Shown here one piece after another: positions 1 through 5,732 of a stretch of 5,732 nt of DNA; position 1 is the first letter of the stretch, and each line of letters opens with the position of its first letter. Source of the stretch: Gemmatimonadota bacterium (GTDB lineage Bacteria; Gemmatimonadota; Gemmatimonadetes; Gemmatimonadales; Gemmatimonadaceae); contig JAHFCS010000161.1 of the NCBI GenBank assembly GCA_023249395.1, positions 1-5,732 on the forward strand, written 5' to 3'. A model generated the notes under the pieces. The model made no database searches, was not told where the DNA came from, and saw nothing but the letters and a program-made list of their open reading frames with translations. A program made the position numbers and the translations under genes.

Positions 1-737
1 ATCGTGTTGCGCTTCATGTCGTCGAGGTGCTCGCTGAGATAGACGATCGACCCGATGGTTTCAGGGACGAAGACGATTCGGTATGAGTACCTGCGATCTG
101 TTTCCGATGCCAGCCAGCGCGCGAGCGCGGTGGTGACCACCGGACCGGAAAGCTCGTTGTTGGCCAGCGAGGGGTGGCAGATGTAGGTGGAGAGTAGAAT
201 CTCCTTCGATTCCCTTCCCCCGAGAATGAGCTCCCCGTACGTGAGCGAGCCGGGACCGAGCGTGCTGTCTACTACTGCGTGGTATCGCCCTCCTTCGAGC
301 TGATCGCGCTGGCTCTGCGGAAGACAGAAACCCCAGCGCCGCGCGTAGTACGATGTCACATACGGAATCGCGTTCGGCAGGTCGGGAAGCGAGTACAGAT
401 ATGGCTGCAGCTCCTCGAGCGTCAGCCACCTGTCCACGGGCTCGGAATAGCCGACCAGATGGAGATTGTTCCGCGCGAAGTCCACGATCCGCCTGCCGTT
501 CTCGTCCTCGATGTACGCGCCTCTTACATTCCATTCTTCGGGTACCGTCCAGTCAAACGCCTGCGTTCCGCTCGGTACTTCATGGACCGTTAGCCCGGGA
601 ATGACGTTCGCGAGATAAGCGAGCGTCTGTCTCACTCCATCGCCGGTGATGCTGCGGCAGATCGGAAACAGATCGCTCGCCCACCGATGCATCTCGGCGC
701 CGATTTCGGGCCCAACGGCGCTTCGCGTCACACTCAC
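1..737 (-). CDS. DUF4910/DUF2172 aminopeptidase-like protein, N-terminal part (cut by the window edge)
   Basis: This gene is read leftward and runs off the left edge, so only the first 245 residues are present; members of the family are usually somewhat over 400 residues. Translation gives family hallmarks in order: LFPICRSITGDGVRQTL (about residues 23-39), the FDWTVPEEWNVRGAYI stretch (61-76) that marks the DUF2172/DUF4910 inserted region, CHPSLANNELSGPVV (187-201), and YRIVFVPETIGSIVYL (219-234). The family is distantly related to zinc peptidases of the M28 group. H188 in the CHPS motif would be a metal ligand, with the following NNE segment where M28 enzymes carry the bridging acidic residue. 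Real substrates are not established; the proteins recur in polysaccharide gene clusters. The start chosen is GTG at 737, because it overlaps the stop of the upstream gene by four bases (GTGA), which suggests translational coupling. ATG at 692 is a possible shorter start. No strong Shine-Dalgarno is visible before either. The family call is firm; the activity is not. Confidence 0.88.
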   Translation of the reverse strand, partial: MSVTRSAVGPEIGAEMHRWASDLFPICRSITGDGVRQTLAYLANVIPGLTVHEVPSGTQAFDWTVPEEWNVRGAYIEDENGRRIVDFARNNLHLVGYSEPVDRWLTLEELQPYLYSLPDLPNAIPYVTSYYARRWGFCLPQSQRDQLEGGRYHAVVDSTLGPGSLTYGELILGGRESKEILLSTYICHPSLANNELSGPVVTTALARWLASETDRRYSYRIVFVPETIGSIVYLSEHLDDMKRNT

Positions 738-1096
738 GTGCCGGTGCCGATGCTGGAGTGGGGTTGCGCTGCAGGCCCCTCGACGTCGTCGATCATGAAG
801 GCACGTCCCAGCTTATCCACCATCGGCTCTGCCCAACGGCGTGCTTCCACGTCGAGGAGTGCGAGCGCGTCGCGCCGAATCTCGTCCGCGAGATAGTGGG
901 GTCCGCCGGCCAGACGTTCGGAATCATGCACGACAGTGTTGTAGTGAAATGTGGCGCGATAGTAAAGAATTATCCCATCCGCTCCCACCAGACGCGCGAA
1001 CAGGGATTTGGCACCGAAGGGGTCCGCTCGCTCTCTCCAGGCGACGTCGAAAGACCGCGTCTGGGGGAAATCCGTGTTGAATGCGCCTGGCATCAC
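734..1096 (-). CDS. Hypothetical protein, 120 residues
   Basis: I do not recognise this protein. It starts at GTG (1096) with an ATG directly after it (1093), 7 bases downstream of the glycosyltransferase stop codon, and its TGA overlaps the GTG start of the DUF4910 gene by four bases. This packing is the main reason to believe it is real. Codon use is G/C-rich at third positions, like the neighbouring genes. The product is probably soluble: no signal peptide or membrane segment is evident. It has an aromatic and histidine-rich middle (GIILYYRATFHYN, about residues 40-52), then GGPHYLADEIRRDALALLDVEARRW (split here as GGPHYLADEI, about 64-73, and the following amphipathic helix to about 88), and a Pro/Gly/Ser-rich tail. 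The HYLADEI stretch faintly recalls the C-terminal end of SGNH/GDSL hydrolases, but no catalytic serine block is present, so I do not assign that function. It could be a stand-alone partner of the DUF4910 protein or a remnant of a larger enzyme. Confidence 0.66.
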   Translation of the reverse strand: MMPGAFNTDFPQTRSFDVAWRERADPFGAKSLFARLVGADGIILYYRATFHYNTVVHDSERLAGGPHYLADEIRRDALALLDVEARRWAEPMVDKLGRAFMIDDVEGPAAQPHSSIGTGT

Positions 1097-1103
1097 GGAT
1101 CTG

Positions 1104-2813
1104 TTACGGCGACGATCGTAATCGCATCAGCCAGTAGCCGCCTTCACCCACCGGCACCCAGCCGCTCCTGTCAGCCCATTGCGGTACGTTGTCAGCCACC
1201 ACGGCAACTGCCTGCGGCAGGCGGAAAAGCTCCAGGTCTCGCGTCCGTTGATCGGCGGTTTGCGCCCAGAACCAGCCCGATTCGTCCGGAGTTATCTCCG
1301 CGACGATTCGGTCGCCGGCGAGGTGCGCCCAGTACGCGTTGCTCGATTCTCCGATCACCCCGAGGCGCGAACCCGGAGGCACTCCCAACTCAGCGAGTCG
1401 CGCCGCAACGGCCAGATGCATGTGCCCGCGCGGCACTTTGCGGTCTTTGAACCAGAGTTGACTGATAACCATGAGACCGAAAACCGCGGCGAGAACAGCA
1501 GCCGTGCGGTCGTCGATACCGCTTCCATCTGCGCGGTTTCGTGGGACGCGCAAGCCCATCCCGGTGAGGAGCGTCAGCAGGCCGATCACCACGAAGGGCG
1601 CAACATACCGGCCCAGAACCCGGGCCAGTGCATACAGGAACAGCCCGGCGGCCGCGGGCACGAGCACGAACCAGTTGGACTGCACCGTCCGGCGGAGTCC
1701 CGCGTTCCCGACTGACAGGTAGAGGACCAGCAGTCCCACGAGGGCCGGGTAGAACCACTCCTGCCCGAGATAATCCTCGACGCTGTTGGCGAGTCGGTGA
1801 AGCTCGAGAGACGGCTTGAGGCTCACGCGAACTCCGTCGTACCAGTACGACGCATCGTACCAGACCGGGTAGGTGCCCCGAACAGGCTCAGCGAACTCGT
1901 AGATTACGGGCCCCGTCGAAAGAGGCCTGGTTGCATGCAGCGGCGTGCCGTGGACCGGGTCTCCCTGCCAGTGGCGGAACATTCGGACATTGTCCACCCA
2001 CCACGCATAGTTCAGCTTCCCGCTGTCGCCGGAGGTGAAGCGGCCCTTGGCTTCCGAGAGTGCCAGTATCCAGGGGCCCGCAACGAAGACAAAAACGGCA
2101 GCGGAGACCAGCAGTCCCGCCAATGACAGCCGTTTGCGCGCAACGAGGACGACAGCGGTGCCGAAGACGACGAGCGAGAGCGGAAACATCACTGACTTCG
2201 TCAAATATCCCGCAGCCATTGTCGCTCCGAGCGCCACGGCTCTGACGAGGGAGACTTCCCTGTCGCGCGCCACGCGTATAAGGATGCCGGCGCTGAGATA
2301 CAGCCACGCGCAGAGCAGAATGTCGGGCCCGACATGACCCAGATTGGTGAGGACGAGAGAAGCGTAGGCGAAAAGTGAATATCCAAGCGCCCACCACGCA
2401 CGTCCTGGCTTGCTTTCCCGGCGTGCTTGTCCACTCTCCAGCGTGATGAAAAGCTCGCGAAGGAAAAACTCGAATGCCACGAGGGCGAAGAGGAAAAGAC
2501 AAAAATTCAGCGCATGAACGGCCGCAAACTCGTGCTGTGGAGACGGGTCTAGAACAAGCATCACGGCCGCAACCAGCCAGGAATAGAGCGGACTCCAGTA
2601 GCCGTTGATCGCCCCCGCCCAGTCGCCATTCGCGTATGCTCGCGCGACGTCGATATATGACATGCCGTCAACGTTCATCGAGTTCCGCGCTGCAATCGCC
2701 TGGAGTCCGCCGAGGGCGGCGACGGTGATGCGAAGAACGCCGAGAAACGAAATGCGGCCCCTCGCCGGGACGGTCATTTCTGCTTGAGCCCCCGTGACGA
2801 TGACGGTATCCAT
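1104..2813 (-). CDS. Polytopic membrane glycosyltransferase-like protein (GT-C / ArnT-PMT family 39-like)
   Basis: This is a 569-residue inner-membrane protein with roughly ten to twelve hydrophobic segments, including about 22-42, 77-90, 97-121, 164-181, 190-226, 230-252, 355-369, 380-398, 402-420 and 437-453, followed by a soluble C-terminal domain of about 115 residues. The first outer loop carries NVDGMSYIDVARAY (47-60) and then INGYWSPLYSWL (69-80). This is the arrangement expected for GT-C enzymes, which place a catalytic Asp in loop one (D49 or D55 here) and use polyprenyl-phosphate sugar donors on the outer face. NLGHVGPDIL (157-166) gives a second conserved-looking Asp. The C-terminal GVIGESSNAYWAHLAGDRIV region is typical of a common uncharacterised subgroup. 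The ATG at 2813 is preceded by AGGA at very short spacing; an internal ATG at 2777 is an alternative start. It heads the leftward unit, followed 7 bases later by the 120-residue gene. The family-level call is good. The donor and acceptor are unknown, although a surface glycan is likely from context. Confidence 0.82.
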   Translation of the reverse strand: MDTVIVTGAQAEMTVPARGRISFLGVLRITVAALGGLQAIAARNSMNVDGMSYIDVARAYANGDWAGAINGYWSPLYSWLVAAVMLVLDPSPQHEFAAVHALNFCLFLFALVAFEFFLRELFITLESGQARRESKPGRAWWALGYSLFAYASLVLTNLGHVGPDILLCAWLYLSAGILIRVARDREVSLVRAVALGATMAAGYLTKSVMFPLSLVVFGTAVVLVARKRLSLAGLLVSAAVFVFVAGPWILALSEAKGRFTSGDSGKLNYAWWVDNVRMFRHWQGDPVHGTPLHATRPLSTGPVIYEFAEPVRGTYPVWYDASYWYDGVRVSLKPSLELHRLANSVEDYLGQEWFYPALVGLLVLYLSVGNAGLRRTVQSNWFVLVPAAAGLFLYALARVLGRYVAPFVVIGLLTLLTGMGLRVPRNRADGSGIDDRTAAVLAAVFGLMVISQLWFKDRKVPRGHMHLAVAARLAELGVPPGSRLGVIGESSNAYWAHLAGDRIVAEITPDESGWFWAQTADQRTRDLELFRLPQAVAVVADNVPQWADRSGWVPVGEGGYWLMRLRSSP

Positions 2814-2901
2814 GTTCCTGAGCTATTTCGTATGGAAATCCGGCAGACGCCGCATTGCGATGCCCCTGCGAGTCGATCCCGCCGGCGGCATCATGGCACG
2901 A

Positions 2902-2930
2902 AATATAGGCCCGTCAGGAAGGAACTTCAC
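2902..2930 (-). promoter_or_regulatory. Candidate sigma70-type promoter for the leftward operon
   Basis: Read on the minus strand, TATATT (2907-2902) resembles a -10 box, five of six matches to TATAAT. GTGAAG (2930-2925) lies 17 bases upstream as a weak -35 box, with three of six matches to TTGACA. Transcription would start near 2895 and give a leader of about 80 bases before the ATG at 2813, including the CCGCCGGCGG palindrome. This is pattern matching only, and the consensus for this organism is unknown. Confidence 0.35.
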
Positions 2931-2967
2931 TCGATGATCCGTCGACCTTTCACGATTCGGCAATGAC

Positions 2968-2996
2968 CTGGCACCCTCCAGTTGAATAGTTTTGAT
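2968..2996 (+). promoter_or_regulatory. Candidate sigma70-type promoter for the phosphonate operon
   Basis: CTGGCA (2968-2973, four of six matches to TTGACA) is separated by exactly 17 bases from TTTGAT (2991-2996, four of six matches to TATAAT). Initiation would fall near 3003, leaving a short leader of about 24 bases that contains the ribosome binding site of the mutase gene. Spacing and position are good, but each box is only a moderate match. Confidence 0.35.
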
Positions 2997-3012
2997 AGGG
3001 CAGAACCCTAAG

Positions 3013-3021
3013 AGGATGGAG
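3013..3021 (+). promoter_or_regulatory. Ribosome binding site that decides the mutase start
   Basis: The purine-rich stretch AGGATGGAG precedes two adjacent potential starts, TTG at 3024 and GTG at 3027. GGAG (3018-3021) is five bases from the GTG but only two from the TTG. AGGA (3013-3016) is seven bases from the TTG and ten from the GTG. The GTG also gives the family-like N-terminus MKKTSQLRNMI, so GTG at 3027 is preferred. Confidence 0.55.
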
Positions 3022-3026
3022 ATTTG

Positions 3027-4622
3027 GTGAAGAAGACAAGCCAGTTGCGGAACATGATTCTCTCGAAGGACCTCGAATTCATTATGGAGGCGCACAACGG
3101 GCTGTCGGCTCGTGTCGTCGAGGAGGCGGGTTTCAAGGGGATCTGGGGCAGCGGCCTGAGCATTTCCGCCGCCATGGGCGTGCGCGACAACAACGAGGCG
3201 TCATGGACGCAGGTCCTCGAGGTCCTCGAGTTCATGAGCGACGTCACCAACATTCCCATTCTGCTCGATGGCGATACAGGTTACGGGAACTTCAACAACA
3301 TGCGGCGCCTCGTCAGCAAGCTGGAACAGCGCAAAGTCGCCGGCGTCTGTATCGAGGACAAGCTGTTTCCGAAAACGAACTCCTTCGTCGGCGACGCCCA
3401 GCCGCTTGCCGACATGGACGAGTTCTGCGGCAAGATAAAGGCGGCGAAGGACACGCAGCTCGACGATGATTTCGTCGTCGTCGCCCGGTTGGAAGGCTTT
3501 ATCTCCGGCTGGGGCCTGAAAGACGTCATGACCCGGGCCAAGGCATATCACGCTGCTGGCGCTGATGCGTTGCTCGTGCACAGCAAGAAATCCAATCCTT
3601 CCGACATCGACGCGTTCATGAAGGAATGGGGCGGCAGGCTGCCGATCGTGATCGTGCCGACCAAGTACTACTCGACGCCTACCGACCACTTCCGCAAGCT
3701 CGGCATCAGCCTCGTGATCTGGGCGAACCACAACCTTCGCTCATCGATCAAGGCGATGCGGGCGACAAGCGCCAGGATTTTCGCCGACGAGAGTCTGATC
3801 AACGTCGAGGGGACGATCGCCACGGTCGCCGACATCTTCCATCTCCAGGGCGCCGACGAGCTCGAGAGCGCAGAGAAGAGATACCTGCCGACATCGGGCA
3901 AGAGCTGGAACGCGATTGTTCTCGCAGCCAGCCAGGGTGAAAAGTTCGGCGATCTTACGCGTGACATTCCGAAGACGCTGTTGAAGGCCAATGGAGTCCC
4001 GATCCTCGCGAGCCAAATCGACATTTTCAATCGAATGGGCATCACCGATGTCACGGTCGTGCGCGGCTTTGCAAAAGAGGCAATCGCTTTTCCCGGAATC
4101 AAAACCGTCGACAACGAAGACCACGCGTCGACCAAGGAGCTCTACTCGCTCTTCGTCGCCTGCGACTCGATCAAAGGCAACACAGTTATTTCCTACGGAG
4201 ACATCCTCTTCAAGGATCATGTCCTGCACGAGCTCATCAACAGCGACGGCGATATCTCGATTGTCGTCGACGCCGACTGCGAATTCACCGATAGCTACAC
4301 CGACTTCGTGCAGAATGACGTGCCCTACGCCCGCTCGGCCTTCGATCGCGCGGTGGCACTGAAGAAGATGTCGGCAACGCTCGACCGAGCGTCGGTAAAT
4401 GGCGAGTTCATCGGACTCTGGAAGGTGAATCAGCGCGGCGCGGCCGCTGTGAAGGCAGCGCTCGGCCGCCTGTCGCAGGAGGAGAAATTCAAGTCGCTGC
4501 GGATGGCGGATCTTTTTTCCGACCTGGCGAGGGAGACGCGAGTTTCGGTGATCTACACGAAAGGCGCATGGATGGATGTTGACAGCATCGTTGACCTGAC
4601 CCACGCCAGCGAAATGCAATGA
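3027..4622 (+). CDS. aepX: Phosphoenolpyruvate mutase fused to a C-terminal nucleotidyltransferase (PepM-PntC type)
   Basis: This 531-residue cytosolic bifunctional protein has a mutase domain at about residues 10-290, which isomerises PEP to phosphonopyruvate and forms the C-P bond. It shows WGSGLS (40-45), RDNNEAS (53-59), DGDTGYGN (81-88) and the loop EDKLFPKTNS (110-119), which separates true PEP mutases from isocitrate-lyase-type relatives. R154 and H185 fit expected active-site positions, and spacing matches the mussel enzyme with an offset of about four residues through the N-terminal part. The C-terminal domain (about 295-531) is a nucleotidyltransferase: AIVLAASQGEKF (296-307), PKTLL (315-319), STKELYSLF (368-376), YGD with D392, VDAD (414-417) and WMDVD (515-519). 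In characterised relatives this type activates 2-aminoethylphosphonate with CTP to give CMP-AEP. The usual LAAG is LAAS here. Its stop overlaps the decarboxylase start by ATGA. The mutase call is very secure. The cytidylyltransferase specificity follows from the known PepM-PntC fusions but is not proven by sequence alone. Confidence 0.95.
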   Translation: MKKTSQLRNMILSKDLEFIMEAHNGLSARVVEEAGFKGIWGSGLSISAAMGVRDNNEASWTQVLEVLEFMSDVTNIPILLDGDTGYGNFNNMRRLVSKLEQRKVAGVCIEDKLFPKTNSFVGDAQPLADMDEFCGKIKAAKDTQLDDDFVVVARLEGFISGWGLKDVMTRAKAYHAAGADALLVHSKKSNPSDIDAFMKEWGGRLPIVIVPTKYYSTPTDHFRKLGISLVIWANHNLRSSIKAMRATSARIFADESLINVEGTIATVADIFHLQGADELESAEKRYLPTSGKSWNAIVLAASQGEKFGDLTRDIPKTLLKANGVPILASQIDIFNRMGITDVTVVRGFAKEAIAFPGIKTVDNEDHASTKELYSLFVACDSIKGNTVISYGDILFKDHVLHELINSDGDISIVVDADCEFTDSYTDFVQNDVPYARSAFDRAVALKKMSATLDRASVNGEFIGLWKVNQRGAAAVKAALGRLSQEEKFKSLRMADLFSDLARETRVSVIYTKGAWMDVDSIVDLTHASEMQ

Positions 4623-5732
4623 TCGACACCGGTCGGTTCGGGGGCCTGTTGAAGGAGTACGGCTTTACCGTCTATAGCGGTGTCCCCTGCTCCTATCTCA
4701 AGGACCTTATCAATTTCGCGGTCAACGAGTGCGAGCTGATCATGGCGGCAAACGAAGGCGATGCCGTTGCGATCTGCGCGGGAGCCCAGCTCGGCGGCAG
4801 GAAGTCGGTGTTCCTGTGCCAGAATTCGGGACTGACAAACGCGACATCTCCGCTCACTTCCCTCATCTATACCTTCAAGATTCCGCTGCTGGGAATCGTG
4901 AGCCTGCGCGGTGAGCCTGGCGGCAAGCCCGATGAGCCTCAGCATGAGCTGATGGGCCAGATCACGACCGGGTTCCTCGATCTGATGCGGATCAAGTGGG
5001 AATATCTGGCCACCGAGCAGGCCGAAGCCGAACGACAGCTCGAAGAGGCCAACAGGATGATCGAGTCGGGAGAGCCGTTCTTCTTCGTGGTCAAGGCCGG
5101 CACCTTTTCAAGGGAGGCGCTCAGAAAGAAGTCAGCGGGTGCCTCGCACATCGAGAAAGGGAGCTACACCGTTGGCTCGGGCCCGGCAACCGTTCCGACA
5201 CGCTTCGACGCGCTGTCCTCCATCGCCTCGCTGGCCTCCGACGACACGGTGTTTCTCGCGACCACCGGATTCACCGGGCGCGAGCTGTACGAAGTCGGCG
5301 ACGTCGAGAACAATTTTTACATGGTCGGCTCGATGGGCTGCATCAGCTCGCTCGGCCTCGGCCTAGCTCTAGCTCGTCCCGACCTCCGCGTCGTCGTGAT
5401 CGACGGCGACGGCTCGATTCTAATGCGAATGGGTGCCGCCGCGGTCGTCGCGGCGTATGCTCCTCCGAACCTGGTGCACGTTCTTCTCGACAACAACGCG
5501 CATGATTCGACCGGCGGACAAAAGACAATTTCGGATCGGATCGACTTCATCGGGTTCGCGGAGTCAGTCGGATATGGGAACGCATTCCATGCGTGGAATG
5601 TCGAAGAGCTCTGGTCCTTCGTCCGTGAAGCACTCGATTCCGGAAAGACGAGCTTCGTCTATCTGGAGATCGCAGGGGGCACAAAGGAAAACCTCGGCAG
5701 ACCCGGGACCCGGCCGCCGGAAGTCCGCCAGC
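4619..5732 (+). CDS. aepY: Phosphonopyruvate decarboxylase, thiamine-diphosphate dependent (3' end cut by the window)
   Basis: The enzyme decarboxylates phosphonopyruvate to phosphonoacetaldehyde, the irreversible step that drives the unfavourable PEP mutase equilibrium. The open frame gives 371 residues and runs off the right edge. Relatives are about 375-400 residues, and the last visible residues (NLGRPGTRPPEVRQ) resemble the family C-terminus, so only a short tail is missing. The N-terminal pyrimidine-binding domain has GVPCSYLKDLI (21-31), NEGDAVA with the likely cofactor-activating Glu at 46, and QNSGLTN (68-74). The C-terminal pyrophosphate-binding domain has TTGFTGRE (215-222), GSMG (237-240) and the ThDP/Mg motif GDG (263-265), 26 residues, NN (292-293), followed by STGGQ (297-301). 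These are the marks of Ppd rather than sulfopyruvate decarboxylase or acetolactate synthase. The ATG at 4619 overlaps the mutase stop by four bases (ATGA) with no strong Shine-Dalgarno, indicating coupling in one operon. Confidence 0.94.
   Translation, partial: MIDTGRFGGLLKEYGFTVYSGVPCSYLKDLINFAVNECELIMAANEGDAVAICAGAQLGGRKSVFLCQNSGLTNATSPLTSLIYTFKIPLLGIVSLRGEPGGKPDEPQHELMGQITTGFLDLMRIKWEYLATEQAEAERQLEEANRMIESGEPFFFVVKAGTFSREALRKKSAGASHIEKGSYTVGSGPATVPTRFDALSSIASLASDDTVFLATTGFTGRELYEVGDVENNFYMVGSMGCISSLGLGLALARPDLRVVVIDGDGSILMRMGAAAVVAAYAPPNLVHVLLDNNAHDSTGGQKTISDRIDFIGFAESVGYGNAFHAWNVEELWSFVREALDSGKTSFVYLEIAGGTKENLGRPGTRPPEVRQ

Larger units (their letters stand above)
2814..3026. other. Divergent intergenic region between the two operons
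   Basis: This spacer of about 210 bases separates the leftward glycosyltransferase unit from the rightward phosphonate unit, so it must carry the start signals for both. It is more AT-rich near 2900-2910 and 2980-3000, where the two promoter candidates lie. It also contains a perfect 10-base palindrome CCGCCGGCGG at 2879-2888, which would fall in the 5' leader of the leftward transcript. No convincing small gene is present: the short reading frames crossing it lack family resemblance and run into flanking genes in the wrong frame. Confidence 0.7.

Noticed and set aside
758..1450. A 230-codon open frame on the plus strand antisense to the 120-residue gene and the glycosyltransferase end
   Set aside because: The product is Arg/Pro/Ser-rich with no family resemblance, and it spans two minus-strand genes with coding-like codon use. 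It is a GC-rich shadow frame.
1888..2502. A 204-codon minus-strand frame inside the glycosyltransferase gene
   Set aside because: It overlaps the membrane protein in another frame and is rich in Arg, Ser and Cys with no hydrophobic or domain pattern.
2879..2888. The CCGCCGGCGG palindrome as a transcription terminator
   Set aside because: It has no loop and no following T-run, and it lies in the leader of a gene rather than after one. It is noted only as a possible operator or leader structure.
3741..4619. A 292-codon open frame on the minus strand opposite the mutase-nucleotidyltransferase gene
   Set aside because: The plus-strand protein here has clear conserved motifs throughout. The antisense product has no recognisable domain and its length reflects the GC-rich codon bias.
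5351..5374. Two consecutive 6-base tandem duplications (CTCGGC twice, then CTAGCT twice) inside the decarboxylase gene
   Set aside because: They encode LGLGLALA, a stretch normal for the helix before the ThDP motif in this family, so this is codon coincidence or an old slippage event without evident function.

Overview
The window is a stretch of GC-rich bacterial chromosome from an organism whose genes strongly prefer G or C at the third codon position and use GTG as well as ATG starts. The sequence does not fix the lineage. A soil-type high-GC phylum such as Gemmatimonadota or Acidobacteriota would fit, but this is only a guess.

The layout is two divergent transcription units separated by about 210 bases. 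The leftward unit (minus strand, 2813 down past position 1) holds three tightly packed genes: a polytopic GT-C/ArnT-like membrane glycosyltransferase, an unrecognised 120-residue protein, and the N-terminal 245 residues of a DUF4910/DUF2172 aminopeptidase-like protein cut by the window edge. The gaps are 7 bases and then a 4-base GTGA overlap. The rightward unit (plus strand, 3027 past 5732) begins with a phosphoenolpyruvate mutase fused to a C-terminal nucleotidyltransferase (PepM-PntC type). It is followed through an ATGA overlap by a thiamine-diphosphate phosphonopyruvate decarboxylase that is nearly complete at the right edge.

Together the rightward genes specify the start of phosphonate biosynthesis: PEP to phosphonopyruvate (mutase domain), then to phosphonoacetaldehyde (decarboxylase). 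An aminotransferase expected just beyond the window would give 2-aminoethylphosphonate (AEP), and the fused nucleotidyltransferase domain would convert AEP to CMP-AEP, the activated form used to decorate glycans or lipids. The neighbouring membrane glycosyltransferase and the DUF4910 protein, a family often seen in surface-polysaccharide loci, suggest that the window lies within a locus for a phosphonate-decorated cell-surface polymer. The individual families are well supported. The integrated surface-phosphonoglycan role is inference. No RNA genes, mobile elements, CRISPR arrays or convincing terminators were seen.
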